DNA of 31,113 nt from JBGPYB01 sp041493035 (lineage in GTDB: Bacteria > Acidobacteriota > Vicinamibacteria > Fen-336), in assembly GCA_041493035.1 (NCBI GenBank), contig JBGPYB010000039.1, forward strand, positions 1 through 31,113, read 5' to 3'. The position numbers were made by a program, and so were the translations under genes. This document shows positions 1 through 7,511 of the stretch, piece after piece. Positions within the stretch are counted from its first letter, which is position 1. Every line of letters begins with the position of its first letter. Under the pieces are notes generated by a model. The model worked only from the letters and a program-made list of their open reading frames with translations, had not been told where the DNA came from and made no database searches.

Positions 1-1173
1 CGCCATGAGGGAGAAGTTGTCGAGGCTGAAGCCGAGGAGGTACATCATCCCGAAGGTGCCGAGGAGAGACAGCGGCACGGCGATGCTGGGGATCACCGTG
101 GCCCAGACGTTGCGCAGGAAGAGGAAGATGACCAGGACCACCAGGCCGATGGTGAGGGCGAGGGTGAACTGGATGTCGTGGACCGAGGCGCGGATCGTCT
201 GTGTGGGGTCGGCGGCGATCTTGATCCTGATCGAGGGAGGTATCGAAGCCCGAAGCTCAGGCAGAAGGGCCTTTATCTGATCTGACGTGGCTATGACGTT
301 GGCGCCGGGTTGCCGGAAGATGACGAGAATGACCGCGGGCTTGTTGTCGGACAGCCCGGACGCCCTCACGTCCTCGACCGATTCGAAGACGTTCCCGACG
401 TCGCCAAGTCGCACAGGAGCGCCGTTGCGGTAGGCGATGATGAGGGACCGGTAGTCGTCGGCTTTCAGGAGCTGATCGTTGCCCTTGAGGACGAACGACA
501 GTCGCTCCCCGGAGAGCTCCCCCTTGGGCATGTTGATGCTGGCGGCCCGGAGAGCCGCTCGGACGTCCTCGAGGCTCAGGCCGCGGCTGGCCAGCACCAT
601 GGGGTTGACCTGGACACGCACGGCCGGCCGCGCTCCGCCGCCCACGAAGACCTGGCCGACTCCCTCCACCTGGGCGATCTTCTGGGAGAGGATCGTGTCG
701 GCGACGTCGAAGACCTGGCTCTGGTCGAGCTCGGTGGACGTGAGGGCCAGGAGGAGGATGGGCGCGTCCGCGGGGTTGACGCGGCGATAGTTCGGGCTGT
801 TGGGAAGGTTCGCCGGCAGCTGGCCTCGCGCGGCGTTGATGGCCGCCTGGACGTCTCTCGAGGCCGCGTCGATGCTGCGCCCCAGGTCGAACTGCAAGGT
901 GACCGTGGTCTGGCCGAGCTGGCTCGTCGACGTCATCTCGGTGATGCCGGCGATGCGTCCGAACTGGCGCTCGAGGGGCGTCGCCACCGCCGAAGCCATG
1001 GTCTCCGGACTCGCCCCGGGAAGGCCCGCATTGACGGAGATGGTCGGGAACTCCACCTGCGGCAGCGCCGCGACCGGCAACAGCCCGTAAGCCAGCGCGC
1101 CGGCCATGAGGACCGCGAGGCTCAGGAGCGACGTGGCGATGGGACGCCGGATGAACGGCCCGGAAATGTTCAT
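1..1173 (-). CDS. mdtC: RND efflux permease, MdtC-like (N-terminal 391 residues, cut by window edge)
   Basis: Inner-membrane proton-driven permease subunit of a tripartite multidrug pump. The visible part begins MNISGPFIRRPIATSLL, the usual RND N-terminus with its first membrane helix, and runs through the porter domain into the next helices (VVLVIFLFLRNVWATVIPS, then SIAVPLSLLGTFG). The frame is open to base 1, just before the position where RND pumps carry the paired Asp of the proton relay, so catalytic residues cannot be judged. The start ATG overlaps the TGA of the upstream permease gene in an ATGA, which fixes the start and implies translational coupling. It is a close paralogue of that gene, as in MdtB/MdtC or MuxB/MuxC heteromeric pumps. 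Family is certain. The exact subtype and the mdtC name are inferred from gene order. Confidence 0.93.
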   Translation of the reverse strand, partial: MNISGPFIRRPIATSLLSLAVLMAGALAYGLLPVAALPQVEFPTISVNAGLPGASPETMASAVATPLERQFGRIAGITEMTSTSQLGQTTVTLQFDLGRSIDAASRDVQAAINAARGQLPANLPNSPNYRRVNPADAPILLLALTSTELDQSQVFDVADTILSQKIAQVEGVGQVFVGGGARPAVRVQVNPMVLASRGLSLEDVRAALRAASINMPKGELSGERLSFVLKGNDQLLKADDYRSLIIAYRNGAPVRLGDVGNVFESVEDVRASGLSDNKPAVILVIFRQPGANVIATSDQIKALLPELRASIPPSIRIKIAADPTQTIRASVHDIQFTLALTIGLVVLVIFLFLRNVWATVIPSIAVPLSLLGTFGMMYLLGFSLDNFSLMA

Positions 1174-4100
1174 GCCGGGCCCGCCGCCGCGGGTTCGGGC
1201 TTGTCGAGCGGGTTGCCGATCTTGAAGCGGGAGAGGCGCCGGGCCAGGCGATCGAAAGCCAGGTAGACCACTGGCGTCGTGTACAGGGTCAGGATCTGGC
1301 TCAGGATCAGGCCGCCCACGATGCTGATTCCCAGGGGCCGCCGCAGCTCGCTCCCCGTCCCGCCGCCCAGGGCGAGGGGAAGGCCCGCCAGGAGCGCCGC
1401 CATCGTCGTCATCATGATGGGGCGGAAGCGCAGCAGGCAGGCCTGGTAGATCGAATCCTCAGGCGGCTTCCCCTCGGTGCGCTCGGCATCGAGAGCGAAG
1501 TCGATCATCATGATTGCGTTCTTCTTGACGATCCCGATGAGGAGGATGATGCCGATGAGGGCGATGACGCTGAACTCCGTCCGGCAGAGGAGGAGAGCCA
1601 GGAGCGCACCGACGCCCGCCGACGGCAGGGTCGAGAGAATCGTCACGGGATGGATGTAGCTCTCGTACAGGACGCCGAGGACGATGTAGACCGTCACGAG
1701 GGCGGCGAGGATCAGCCAGATCTCGCTCGAGAGCGACCGCTGGAACGCGGCCGCCGTTCCCTGGAAGTTTGCGCGGATGCTCGCCGGAAGACCGATCTCG
1801 CTCTCCACCTCGCGTATGGCTCGCGTGGCGTGGCCGAGGGAGACCCCCGGGGCGAGGTTGAAGGAAAGCGTCACGGCGGGGAACTGCCCCTGATGGTTGA
1901 CCACCAGCGTCGTGGGTCCCGTCTCGAAGTGGGTGAAGGCGCTGAGCGGGACCTGCTTCCCGTCGGCAGCGTGGACGTAGATGTCCTTCAGGGCCTCGGG
2001 GCTTCGCTGGAAGTGGGGATCGACCTCGAGGACCACGTGGTATTGGTTGAGCTGGGTGAAGATCGTCGACACCTGGCGCTGGCCGAAGGCGTCGTAGAGC
2101 GTGTCGCCGATGGCCTGGATCGGGACCCCGAGACGGCTGGCGGTGTCCCGGTCGATGAGCAGGTTGGCCTCGAGCCCTCCGTTCTGCTGGTCGCTCGCCA
2201 CGTCCCGCAGCTCCGGCCGCGCCTTCAGCTTCTCCACGAGGCGGGGCGTCCAGTCGGCCAGCTCAGCGGCGCTCGCGTCCTCGAGGGTGTACTGGAACTG
2301 GGTGCGGCTGACCCGGCTCTCCACGGTCAGGTCCTGGACCGGCTGCATGTAGAGGGTGATGCCGTCGACCCTCGCGAGCTCCGGCTGGAGGCGGCGGATG
2401 ATGTCCGAGGCCATCGCGTTACGCTCTTCGCGGGGCTTCAGCGTGATCTGGATGCGCCCGCTGTTCGGTGTGGTGTTGATGCCGTCAACGCCGATGAACG
2501 ACGAGAGGCCCGCAACGTCGGGGTCCTTCAGGACGACGCGCGCCAGGGCCTGCTGGCGCTCGCTCATGGCGGCGAACGAAATGGTTCCAGGAGCCTCCGA
2601 CACACCCAGGATCACGCCTGTGTCCTGGACGGGGAAGAAGCCCTTCGGGACGACGACATAGAGCCCGAGGGTCACCGCAAGGGTGGCCACCGTCACGACG
2701 AGGGTGGCGGTCTGATGCTTCAGGACCCACCGGAGCGTCTCTGCGTACTTCCGTATCACCGCTTCGAAGGCTTCCTCGGAAGCGCGGTAGAAGCGTCCGC
2801 GCCGGATCTGGTGCTTGGGGCGGAGCAGTTTGGCGCACATCATCGGCGTGAGGGTGAGGGAAACCACGGCCGATACCAGAATCGTCACGCTCAGCGTCAC
2901 CGCGAACTCGCGGAAGAGGCGGCCCACGATGTCTCCCATGAAGAGCAGCGGGATGAGGACCGCGATGAGGGATACCGTGAGGGAGACGATGGTGAAGCCG
3001 ATCTGCCCCGAGCCCTTGAGGGCCGCCTCGAGGGGCGAGTCGCCTTCCTCCACGAAACGGTCGATGTTTTCGATCATGACGATGGCGTCGTCGACCACGA
3101 ACCCCGTCGAGATGGTGAGGGCCATGAGGGAGAGGTTGTTCAAGCTGTACCCGAGCAGGTACATGACACCGAAGGTGCCCACCAGGCTCAAGGGCACCGC
3201 CACGCTCGGAATCACCGTGGCCGAGAAGGTACGGAGGAAGAGGAAGATCACCATGACGACGAGGACCACGGTGAGCGTCAGCTCGAACTGAACGTCGCTC
3301 ACCGAGGCGCGGATCGTCTCGGTGCGGTCGGCCAGCACCTGGACCTTCACCGATGCGGGGAGAGCCGACTGGAGCGCGGGCATGAGGGCCTTGATCCGGT
3401 CGACGACGCCGATGATATTGGCCCCCGGCTGGCGCTGGATGTTGACGATGACCGCGGGCCGATCGTTCATCCAGGCCGCCTGCTTGACGTTCTCGGCGCT
3501 GTCGATGACGGTCGCGACGTCGCTGAGGCGCACCGGGGCGCCGTCCCGATAGGCCACGATGACCGGCTTGTACCCGTCGCTCGACAGGAGCTGATCGTTC
3601 GCGCCGATGGTGAAGGACTGCCGCGCGCCGTCGATGGACCCTTTCGCGAGGTTGACGTTGGCCTGGCCGAGGGCCGTCCGCAGATCCTCGAGACTCAAGC
3701 CGTAGGAGGCGAGGGCGGTGGGATTCGCCTGAATGCGAACCGCGGGCTTCTGCCCACCGCCGATCGAGACCATCCCGACTCCCGGGAGCTGGGAGACCTT
3801 CTGGGCCAGGGTCGTGTCGGCCAGGTCCTCGACCTTGGAGAGGGGAAGGACGTCCGAGGTGAGGCCCAGTGTGAGGATCGGAGAGTCGGCGGGGTTCACC
3901 TTGTTGTAGATAGGCGGGTTGGGAAGGTCGCGGGGCAGATACGTCCCCGCCGCGTTGATGGCCGCTTGCACCTGCTGCTCGGCCACATCGATGTTCTGGT
4001 CGAGGTTGAACTGGAGGGTGATCACCGAGCTGCCGAAGGAGCTGGACGACGTCATCTGGCTGAGCCCGGGGACCTGTCCGAACTGTCGCTCGAGAGGAGC

Positions 4101-4292
4101 CGTGACCGACGAGGCCATCACTTCCGGGCCCGCGCCGGGGTAGAAGGTGGACACCTGGATCGTCGGGTAGTCGACCTGCGGGAGGGCCGAGACGGGGAGC
4201 TGGGTGTAGGCCACGAGGCCCACGAGCAGCAGGCCGATCATCAACAGTGACGTGGCGACCGGCCGCAGGATGAAGAGGCGCGACGGGTTCAT
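1170..4292 (-). CDS. mdtB: RND multidrug efflux permease, MdtB-like
   Basis: Full-length RND (HAE1 class) permease of 1040 residues, the normal size. It should sit in the inner membrane as a trimer and export drugs or other amphiphiles in exchange for protons. Visible marks are the N-terminal helix, the porter motif GPEVMASSVTAPLERQFG (about 55-72), the helix VVMVIFLFLRTFSATVIPS, the proton-relay pair D401-D402 in GFVVDDAIVMIENID, and the C-terminal helix with GIVKKNAIMMIDFA including the essential Lys. It starts in an ATGA overlap with the adaptor gene upstream and ends in another ATGA overlap with the second permease, so the three form one tightly coupled operon. Two different permeases behind one adaptor is the MdtABC/MuxABC arrangement. 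No outer-membrane TolC gene is in view; it could lie beyond base 1 or elsewhere. Substrate unknown. Confidence 0.96.
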   Translation of the reverse strand: MNPSRLFILRPVATSLLMIGLLLVGLVAYTQLPVSALPQVDYPTIQVSTFYPGAGPEVMASSVTAPLERQFGQVPGLSQMTSSSSFGSSVITLQFNLDQNIDVAEQQVQAAINAAGTYLPRDLPNPPIYNKVNPADSPILTLGLTSDVLPLSKVEDLADTTLAQKVSQLPGVGMVSIGGGQKPAVRIQANPTALASYGLSLEDLRTALGQANVNLAKGSIDGARQSFTIGANDQLLSSDGYKPVIVAYRDGAPVRLSDVATVIDSAENVKQAAWMNDRPAVIVNIQRQPGANIIGVVDRIKALMPALQSALPASVKVQVLADRTETIRASVSDVQFELTLTVVLVVMVIFLFLRTFSATVIPSVAVPLSLVGTFGVMYLLGYSLNNLSLMALTISTGFVVDDAIVMIENIDRFVEEGDSPLEAALKGSGQIGFTIVSLTVSLIAVLIPLLFMGDIVGRLFREFAVTLSVTILVSAVVSLTLTPMMCAKLLRPKHQIRRGRFYRASEEAFEAVIRKYAETLRWVLKHQTATLVVTVATLAVTLGLYVVVPKGFFPVQDTGVILGVSEAPGTISFAAMSERQQALARVVLKDPDVAGLSSFIGVDGINTTPNSGRIQITLKPREERNAMASDIIRRLQPELARVDGITLYMQPVQDLTVESRVSRTQFQYTLEDASAAELADWTPRLVEKLKARPELRDVASDQQNGGLEANLLIDRDTASRLGVPIQAIGDTLYDAFGQRQVSTIFTQLNQYHVVLEVDPHFQRSPEALKDIYVHAADGKQVPLSAFTHFETGPTTLVVNHQGQFPAVTLSFNLAPGVSLGHATRAIREVESEIGLPASIRANFQGTAAAFQRSLSSEIWLILAALVTVYIVLGVLYESYIHPVTILSTLPSAGVGALLALLLCRTEFSVIALIGIILLIGIVKKNAIMMIDFALDAERTEGKPPEDSIYQACLLRFRPIMMTTMAALLAGLPLALGGGTGSELRRPLGISIVGGLILSQILTLYTTPVVYLAFDRLARRLSRFKIGNPLDKPEPAAAGPA

Positions 4293-5512
4293 GACGGAGC
4301 GCCCGACGCTGCGGCCACGGGCGTGCCGGCGGCGGGACGAACCTCCACGTGGCTCCCTGCCTGGACCTTCTCGTGGCCGTCGGTCACCACCTGCTCGCCC
4401 GGGGCGACGCCGTCTTCAATTGCCGTGAAGCCCCCTTGCGAAAGCCCGACCTTGAGGGGACGCACCTCGATGGTCTTGTCGGGCTTGACGACGTAGGCGA
4501 AGACGCCCTGGGATCCGCGCTGCACCGCGGCCTGGGGCACCATCGTCTGGTCCTTTCTCGTCTCGACCAGGAGACGGACGTTGACGAATTGGTTGGGCCA
4601 GAGCGCGCGGTCCTTGTTGTCGAACAGGGCCTTGAGCCGCGCCGTCCCGGTGGTCGTGTCGATCTGGTTGTCGATCGTGAGGAGCGTTCCGGTCGCGAGC
4701 TTCGTCTGATCGTCGCGGCTCCAGGCTTCGACGGGCAGGCTCTCCGCCTTCATGTGCTTCATCACTGTCTGGAGGCTGTCCTCGGGCAGGGTGAAGATGA
4801 CCGCGATGGGCTCGACCTGCGTGAGCACCAGGAGGCCGCCCGGGTCCGAGGCCCTCACCACATTCCCGACGTCCACGAGGCGCAGCCCGACTCTTCCGCT
4901 GACGGGAGCCGTGATCCGGCAGTAGGCGAGTTGCAGTTGGGCGTTGTCGATCTGCGCCTGGTCCGCTCGGGCCGCGGCCTCGAGCTGGTGTACGAGCGAA
5001 TGCTGCGTGTCGAGCTGTTGCTGGGGGAGGATTCCTTGCGAAAACAGGTCCTCGTCGCGCTGGAGGGTTCGGCGTTCGTCGGACAGCCGGGCTTCGTCCC
5101 GGTTGAGGTTGGCCTGGGCCTGGCGCAGCGTGACCTCGAAGGGACGCGGATCGATCACGACGAGGAGGTCCCCCTGACGGACCTCCTGCCCTTCGCGGAA
5201 AGCGATCTCGACGACCTGCCCATCGACGCGGCCCTTGATCGTCACCGTGTTGGACGCGGTGATGGTGCCGAGACCCGTCATGTAGACCGGCAGATCGCGC
5301 CGTTCTGCGACGGCGACGGCCACGGGAACGGGAGGCCCACCGCCGGTCTTCCCACCCGTTTGGCTCGGCTGGGCTCCTCGCCCCCGGCCGGCGAAGATCC
5401 AGCCGGCGCAGACGAGCAGTGCCAGCCCGGCGATGAGGAGCGCGAGCCGATTCCGGGGCTTCGATGAAACGACCGGCTCGGGCTCGGCGTGGAACGGTGC
5501 GGGCTCACTCAT
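4289..5512 (-). CDS. mdtA: RND pump periplasmic adaptor (membrane fusion protein), MdtA-like
   Basis: Adaptor of 407 residues linking the inner-membrane permeases to an outer-membrane channel. After a short cytoplasmic stretch there is one membrane anchor (about 22-41, LALLIAGLALLVCAGWIFAG). Next come the first lipoyl half (about 88-122, GRVDGQVVEIAFREGQEVRQ), a coiled-coil hairpin (about 123-190), the second lipoyl half (YCRITAPVSGRVGLRLVDVG), and the beta-barrel and membrane-proximal domains with the MVPQAAVQRG motif. The start is set at the ATG of MSEPAPFHAEP because AGGAGAG lies about 10 bases upstream; an in-frame ATG 72 bases earlier has no such site. First gene of the operon, coupled by ATGA to the permease. 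The leader holds a GGGCCC inverted repeat (separate entry). Specific substrate cannot be read from sequence. Confidence 0.94.
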   Translation of the reverse strand: MSEPAPFHAEPEPVVSSKPRNRLALLIAGLALLVCAGWIFAGRGRGAQPSQTGGKTGGGPPVPVAVAVAERRDLPVYMTGLGTITASNTVTIKGRVDGQVVEIAFREGQEVRQGDLLVVIDPRPFEVTLRQAQANLNRDEARLSDERRTLQRDEDLFSQGILPQQQLDTQHSLVHQLEAAARADQAQIDNAQLQLAYCRITAPVSGRVGLRLVDVGNVVRASDPGGLLVLTQVEPIAVIFTLPEDSLQTVMKHMKAESLPVEAWSRDDQTKLATGTLLTIDNQIDTTTGTARLKALFDNKDRALWPNQFVNVRLLVETRKDQTMVPQAAVQRGSQGVFAYVVKPDKTIEVRPLKVGLSQGGFTAIEDGVAPGEQVVTDGHEKVQAGSHVEVRPAAGTPVAAASGAPS

Positions 5513-5539
5513 GGGTTCAGTCTCTCCTGTTTCGTCGCG

Positions 5540-5554
5540 GGGCCCGCAGGGCCC
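5540..5554. promoter_or_regulatory. GGGCCC inverted repeat in the mdtA leader
   Basis: Two GGGCCC hexamers separated by GCA form a perfect 15-base inverted repeat 28 bases upstream of the mdtA start. It could be an operator for an efflux regulator or an RNA hairpin in the leader. No regulator gene is adjacent, so this is only a candidate; such palindromes also occur by chance in GC-rich DNA. Confidence 0.25.
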
Positions 5555-5596
5555 AGAAGAGCAGCGTGAGCCAAGGAAGGCCACGCGTCAATCGCG

Positions 5597-5626
5597 TTCA
5601 CGAGGTTTTGCAAAGTGCCCTATACT
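5597..5626 (+). promoter_or_regulatory. Putative promoter of the ferredoxin gene
   Basis: TTCACG (4/6 match to the -35 consensus) is followed after 18 bases by TATACT (5/6 match to the -10 consensus). Transcription would start near 5633, leaving a leader of about 20 bases that contains the AAGGAG ribosome site. This supports the ATG at 5654 over the in-frame ATG at 5615, which lies upstream of the -10 element. Confidence 0.45.
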
Positions 5627-5653
5627 CTCGACAATCCAAGGAGAAGAGACCCG

Positions 5654-6043
5654 ATGCCCGCACCGCCCGCTGGCAAGCTCCCGAAGGACTACGACAGGCT
5701 CCCGGTCCCGCAGCCGCAGGCCTCGAGCGTGCGCAAGCGCGACCCGAAGATGCTCGCAATCATCGATCCGGGGAAGTGCTTCGGCCGCGGGTGCGAATAC
5801 TGCGTGGCCGTCTGCCCCGTCCCGGACTGCATTACCCTCACCACCGATCCTGCTGCGCCGGAGCTGGACGTCTGCACCGTGAACCTCGACACTTGCATCG
5901 GCTGCATGGCGTGCGAGAAGTGGTGCCCCGATGACTACGACGCCATCCGCATGCTCCCCTTCGCCATGGTTTCCAAGGACCGGGTCGCCTACGAGACGGC
6001 GACCTTTAGTGCCGACCTTCCGGTCAAGAAGATCGGGGGCTGA
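5654..6043 (+). CDS. Ferredoxin-like protein with two [4Fe-4S] motifs
   Basis: Small 129-residue electron carrier. Motif one is C42-x4-C47-x2-C50-x3-C54-P and motif two is C81-x2-C84-x2-C87-x3-C91-P, with extra Cys at 59 and 74. The second motif is the textbook bacterial type. The first has four rather than two residues between its first two Cys, so that ligand may be replaced or the loop enlarged. About 35 residues of Pro/Lys-rich sequence precede the first motif, an extension not usual in minimal ferredoxins. Start chosen at 5654 because AAGGAG lies about 10 bases upstream and the promoter lies just before it. gdhA follows after 96 bases with its own ribosome site and a possible promoter, so co-transcription is possible but not required. 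Likely a cytoplasmic low-potential donor; its partner enzyme is unknown. Confidence 0.85.
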   Translation: MPAPPAGKLPKDYDRLPVPQPQASSVRKRDPKMLAIIDPGKCFGRGCEYCVAVCPVPDCITLTTDPAAPELDVCTVNLDTCIGCMACEKWCPDDYDAIRMLPFAMVSKDRVAYETATFSADLPVKKIGG

Positions 6044-6079
6044 AAGAGCCCGTTCCGCCCGCTTGAGCCATAAGTACCA

Positions 6080-6108
6080 TGGCCACCCTTCGGGTCTCGT
6101 TCGATAAT
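6080..6108 (+). promoter_or_regulatory. Putative gdhA promoter
   Basis: TGGCCA (4/6 match to -35) and GATAAT (5/6 match to -10) are 17 bases apart in the gap between the ferredoxin gene and gdhA. The predicted start of transcription is about 25 bases before the gdhA ATG. A consensus-like site in a short intergenic gap, not experimentally supported. Confidence 0.35.
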
Positions 6109-6139
6109 GTTCCTTGTTGATTGACCTCGGAGGACGCCC

Positions 6140-7501
6140 ATGAGTGACTACGTTTCCTCGATCCTCGCCGACGTAAGAGCCAAGAATCCCGCCGAGCCCG
6201 AGTTCCACCAGGCCGTTCAGGAGGTGGCGGAGTCCCTTGCCCTCGTCCTCGAGCGTCACCCCGAATACCGTCACGCCAAGATCCTCGAGAGGACCATCGA
6301 GCCGGAGCGCGTGGTGATGTTCCGCGTGCCGTGGCTGGACGACCAGGGGCGGGTCCAGATCAATCGTGGCTTCCGGATCGAGATGAGCAGCGCGATCGGC
6401 CCGTACAAGGGCGGCCTGCGCTTTCACCCGTCGGTCAACCTCGGCATCCTGAAGTTCCTGGCGTTCGAGCAGGTCTTCAAGAACTCACTGACGACCCTCC
6501 CCATGGGGGGCGGAAAGGGTGGCTCCGACTTCGACCCCAAGGGGAAGAGCGACAACGAGGTCATGCGCTTCTGCCAGAGCTTCATGACCGAGCTGGCGCG
6601 CCACATCGGACCGAACACGGACGTCCCGGCGGGGGACATCGGCGTCGGAGGGCGCGAGATCGGCTACCTCTTCGGCCAGTACAAGCGCATTCGAAACGAG
6701 TTCACGGGCGTCTTGACGGGGAAGGGGCTTCACTGGGGAGGCTCCCTCATCAGGCCCGAGGCCACCGGGTACGGCTGCGTCTACTTCGCGTCGGAGATGC
6801 TGGCGACTCGCAAGCAGAGCCTGGAAGACAAGGTCTGCCTCGTCTCCGGCAGCGGCAACGTGGCGCAGTACACCGTCGAGAAAATCCTGGATTTCGGCGG
6901 CAAGGTGGTGACGCTCTCGGACTCCGCCGGCTACGTCTACGACGAGGCGGGGATCGACCGGGAGCGTCTCGCCTTCGTGATGGACCTGAAGAACACCCGC
7001 CGCGGTCGCATCAAGGAATACGCCGATCGCTACAAGACCGCGATCTACACCCCCATCGACCCCAAGCTGGACCACAACCGGCTCTGGAACCACAAGGCCG
7101 ACTGCGCCTTCCCGAGCGCGACCCAGAACGAGATCGGCGGCAAGGACGCGGCCAACCTGCTCAGGAACGGCGTTACGGTCGTGGCCGAAGGGGCCAACAT
7201 GCCGACGAACCTCGACGGCGTCGCTCAGTTCGTGGACGCAGGGATCCTCTACGGCCCCGGCAAGGCCGCCAACGCCGGCGGCGTTGCCGTCTCCGGCCTC
7301 GAGATGGCCCAGAACAGCATGCGGTACGGCTGGACCCGAGAGGAGGTCGACAACCGCCTCCACCTCATCATGAAGCAGATCCATCGAGCCTGTGTCGAGA
7401 CTGCTGAGCGCTTCGGATGCCCGGGGCACTACGTCAACGGCGCCAACATCGCCGGCTTCTTGAAGGTCGCCGACTCGATGATGGACCAGGGACTCGTCTA
7501 A
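6140..7501 (+). CDS. gdhA: NADP-type glutamate dehydrogenase
   Basis: Converts 2-oxoglutarate and ammonium to glutamate (or the reverse) in the cytoplasm as a hexamer. The 453-residue length matches the short bacterial/fungal GdhA class. Visible are K90 in PYKGGLRFHPSVN, K114, the catalytic Lys K126 in LPMGGGKGGSDFDPKGK, the PAGDIGVGGREIGYLFGQYK segment, TGKGLHWGGSLIRPEATGYG, and the dinucleotide fold GSGNVAQYT. Overall similarity to the NADP-dependent assimilatory enzymes is strong, though cofactor choice is inferred from class rather than from one residue. GGAGG sits about 8 bases before the ATG. A large receiver/PEP-synthase-like gene starts 11 bases after the stop, so the two are probably co-transcribed, hinting at a link with nitrogen or carbon status. 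Confidence 0.97.
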   Translation: MSDYVSSILADVRAKNPAEPEFHQAVQEVAESLALVLERHPEYRHAKILERTIEPERVVMFRVPWLDDQGRVQINRGFRIEMSSAIGPYKGGLRFHPSVNLGILKFLAFEQVFKNSLTTLPMGGGKGGSDFDPKGKSDNEVMRFCQSFMTELARHIGPNTDVPAGDIGVGGREIGYLFGQYKRIRNEFTGVLTGKGLHWGGSLIRPEATGYGCVYFASEMLATRKQSLEDKVCLVSGSGNVAQYTVEKILDFGGKVVTLSDSAGYVYDEAGIDRERLAFVMDLKNTRRGRIKEYADRYKTAIYTPIDPKLDHNRLWNHKADCAFPSATQNEIGGKDAANLLRNGVTVVAEGANMPTNLDGVAQFVDAGILYGPGKAANAGGVAVSGLEMAQNSMRYGWTREEVDNRLHLIMKQIHRACVETAERFGCPGHYVNGANIAGFLKVADSMMDQGLV

Positions 7502-7511
7502 ACTCTCGGCC

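Noticed and set aside
1650..4250. An 866-codon plus-strand open frame opposite mdtB
   Set aside because: It lies wholly antisense to a certain RND permease. Its product is an Asp/Glu/His/Arg-rich string without recognisable motifs, as expected from the complement of GC-rich coding DNA.
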